From Streptomycetaceae bacterium (GTDB lineage: Bacteria; Actinomycetota; Actinomycetes; Nanopelagicales; Nanopelagicaceae), in NCBI GenBank assembly GCA_007279945.1, contig QYPG01000012.1, forward strand, positions 1 to 37,151: a stretch of 37,151 nt of DNA. Direction: 5' to 3'. The notes beneath the pieces are model-generated. The model searched no databases. It had not been told where the DNA came from and worked only from the letters and a program-made list of their open reading frames with translations. The translations under genes were made by a program, and so were the position numbers. Shown one piece after another: positions 35,758-37,151 of the stretch; the stretch's first letter is position 1, and each line of letters begins with the position of its first letter.

Positions 35758-37017
35758 GTGAAGAACAGACTACTTAAGGGTCTTGCTCTTGCTGCTACAG
35801 CGTCATTTGCTGCCAGCCTGACAATTGTCCCTGCACAAGCTGCAAACGAGATTCTCGTTTGGGCCGATGAAACACGCGGACCAAACTTAACAAAAGTTTT
35901 TGCAAAGAAGAGCGACTGGGTTCCAGGAAGCACAATCAAGGTTGTTTCTTTCTCGAGCTACGATGCACTAAAAGCTGCATTAGATAATGCATCTGGAACA
36001 ACTGGTCCAGATATTTTCGTTGCAGGTAACGACTGGGTTCCAGCGTTAGCTAAGAGCGGAAAGCTTGCTCCTGTAGTTTTAACTGCTGCACAGAAAGCAC
36101 AGTTCACTCCAAGCCAGTTCTTTGATCTCTCATACGGCGGAAATCTTTACGGCGTTCCTGTAGATGTAAACAACGTTGGAATGGTTTTCAATACAAAGCT
36201 AGTAAAAACTGCACCAAAGACTTACGGTGAAATGGTTAGCTACTACTTAGCTAACAAGGCAAAGAAGGGCCTTACAGCAGGTCTATGTGTTGCTGGTGGC
36301 GGAATGTCATGGGGCGCTCTTTCAGGATTCTCAGCACTTGGTGCAGAGCCATACCTAATGAACGCTGATGGATCCGTTAACTACAACAAGAGCTTTGATC
36401 CAACTGTTTTTGCTAAGAACGTAAGTACATTACTTCTTGACAAAAAGGGTAAGAGCAATGGCTTCTGGCCAGCAACTGACACTGGTTGCCAGGATAACTT
36501 CCTAGCTGGCAAGGTTCCATTTGCAATTATTGGTAACTGGCACTGGCGTACATTCGCAGAAGCTGGCTTTGAGATGAACATCATGCCTGTTCCAGGCGTA
36601 AAGGCCGGCACATACGGCAAGATGTTTGGTTCTGTTAGCGGTGCATTCCTTACTTCATATGCAGAAGCACACGGAGTATCAGTTCCAGCTAAGTCACTTC
36701 TTACAAGCTTCTTCGCATCTACTAAGGGCCAGGTCGCATACCAGGCTGAAGAAGGACGTCCACCAGCCGAGAAGGGCGCTCAGATGAGCCAGCTCGTACT
36801 CGGTGGCCAGAAGGCTATGGGAGCGGCAGCAAGCCTCTCTTCAATCCCACAGATTGGTGCTTTCTTGAACACCAATAAGGGTGGAGCTAGCTACTGGGAT
36901 TCAGCTCCAGCATATTGGACTGCAGTTCTAGTTGACGGAAAGAATCCACTTGTAGAAGCTAAGAAGCTCGCTGCAATCTGGAAGGCTAACGTCGCAGCAG
37001 GAAAGGCAGATCTCTAA
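35758..37017 (+). CDS. Sugar ABC transporter substrate-binding protein (MalE-like)
   Basis: A 419-residue extracellular solute-binding protein of family 1. The signal peptide has a basic start (MKNRLLKG), a hydrophobic stretch and an AQA-A cleavage near residue 28. The mature protein starts EILVWADETRGPNLTKVF; GPDIFVAGNDWVPALAKSGKLAP and YGVPVDVNNVGMVFNTKLV are typical of maltose-type binders, as are FLAGKVPFAIIGNWHW and the Trp-rich cleft residues. No lipobox Cys is present. GTG 35758 has Shine-Dalgarno aaaggag eight bases before. Permease and ATPase genes are expected past the window end. Two Cys in the mature part (GLCVAG and DTGCQD) could form a disulfide. Confidence 0.92.
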   Translation: MKNRLLKGLALAATASFAASLTIVPAQAANEILVWADETRGPNLTKVFAKKSDWVPGSTIKVVSFSSYDALKAALDNASGTTGPDIFVAGNDWVPALAKSGKLAPVVLTAAQKAQFTPSQFFDLSYGGNLYGVPVDVNNVGMVFNTKLVKTAPKTYGEMVSYYLANKAKKGLTAGLCVAGGGMSWGALSGFSALGAEPYLMNADGSVNYNKSFDPTVFAKNVSTLLLDKKGKSNGFWPATDTGCQDNFLAGKVPFAIIGNWHWRTFAEAGFEMNIMPVPGVKAGTYGKMFGSVSGAFLTSYAEAHGVSVPAKSLLTSFFASTKGQVAYQAEEGRPPAEKGAQMSQLVLGGQKAMGAAASLSSIPQIGAFLNTNKGGASYWDSAPAYWTAVLVDGKNPLVEAKKLAAIWKANVAAGKADL

Positions 37018-37069
37018 GAGATTTCTCTTGGAGCATGAGAGCTAAAACTTTCATGGCCTAAAAGTTCAA

Positions 37070-37102
37070 TAGCGTGGGCGGGATTCATTCCCGCCCACGC
37101 TA
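37070..37102 (+). terminator. Perfect 14-base-pair GC-rich hairpin after the sugar-binding protein gene
   Basis: Arms tagcgtgggcggga and tcccgcccacgcta with loop ttcat. The bases after it (gtactttcac) hold no real T tract, so it may protect the binding-protein mRNA or weaken read-through to transporter genes downstream rather than end transcription fully. Confidence 0.7.
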
Positions 37103-37145
37103 GTACTTTCACAATCTGCGGCAATAATAAGGAAGTGGTAAGACA

Positions 37146-37151
37146 GTGAGC
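37146..37151 (+). CDS. Possible start of the next gene (transporter permease?)
   Basis: GTG 37146 lies ten bases after a Shine-Dalgarno (aaggaag, 37129-37135). Only two codons are inside the window. Position after a binding-protein gene suggests an ABC permease; this is inference. Confidence 0.3.

Overview
The window is a gene-dense stretch of an actinobacterial chromosome. Mycothiol genes (mshA and a mshD-like acetyltransferase), carD, glnR, DUF3263, DUF3027, DUF2530, a two-domain MutT1 and a long-tailed CspB-type cold-shock protein are all actinobacterial markers. By eye the GC content is below 50 %, gaps between genes are mostly under 100 bases and many neighbours overlap. This points to a genome-streamlined lineage such as the freshwater acI group (Nanopelagicales); that placement is an inference. 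Several blocks keep the gene order I recall from Mycobacterium tuberculosis: glnR-mshD with ygfZ and nitrobindin (Rv0811c-Rv0819), mshA-YbjN-gpmA (Rv0486-Rv0489), carD-ispD-ispF-cysS-rlmB (Rv3583c-Rv3579c), ppk-mutT1 (Rv2984-Rv2985) and cspB/DUF2530/DUF3027/serC/citA (Rv0871-Rv0889c).

Layout. 1-2003: tail of an aldose 1-epimerase, a class III aminotransferase, a secreted Ala-rich protein and a two-way terminator. 2017-3206 (-): glnR and mshD. 3275-8661 (+): Fur-family regulator, ygfZ, a 42-residue membrane ORF, nitrobindin, asparaginase, mshA, YbjN, gpmA. 8662-9138 (-): lipoprotein. 9256-14039 (+): carD, ispDF fusion, cysS, rlmB, SGNH hydrolase. 14031-17039 (-): lacZ. 17147-20107 (+): ppk, mutT1. 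20109-21026 (-): ppx. 21133-21741 (+): tRNA-Thr and carbonic anhydrase. 21722-23736 (-): alpha/beta hydrolase and NDH-2. 23760-29881 (+): SDR-DUF2867, PLP decarboxylase, DUF3263, groEL with CIRCE, DUF3027, cold-shock protein. 29878-34353: DUF2530 (-), MFS (+), a 26-residue ORF (-), MFS (-), serC (-), pdxH (-). 34466-37151 (+): citrate synthase, then a sugar-binding protein that probably opens an ABC transporter operon cut by the window end. No stretch above 300 bases lacks a gene.

Working together: mycothiol synthesis, polyphosphate turnover (ppk and ppx around mutT1), MEP isoprenoid synthesis, nitrogen supply (glnR, asparaginase), and central carbon and serine/PLP metabolism. I see no transposon, phage, CRISPR array, defence cassette or secondary-metabolite cluster. 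This is core chromosome and I did not find an undescribed multi-gene system. The strongest unusual signal is in transcription starts: twelve genes carry a TANNNT box exactly 6 or 7 bases before the start codon, which predicts leaderless mRNAs. In three pairs the upstream stop codon forms the first half of that box. At ndh/SDR two opposed boxes overlap inside a 23-base gap.
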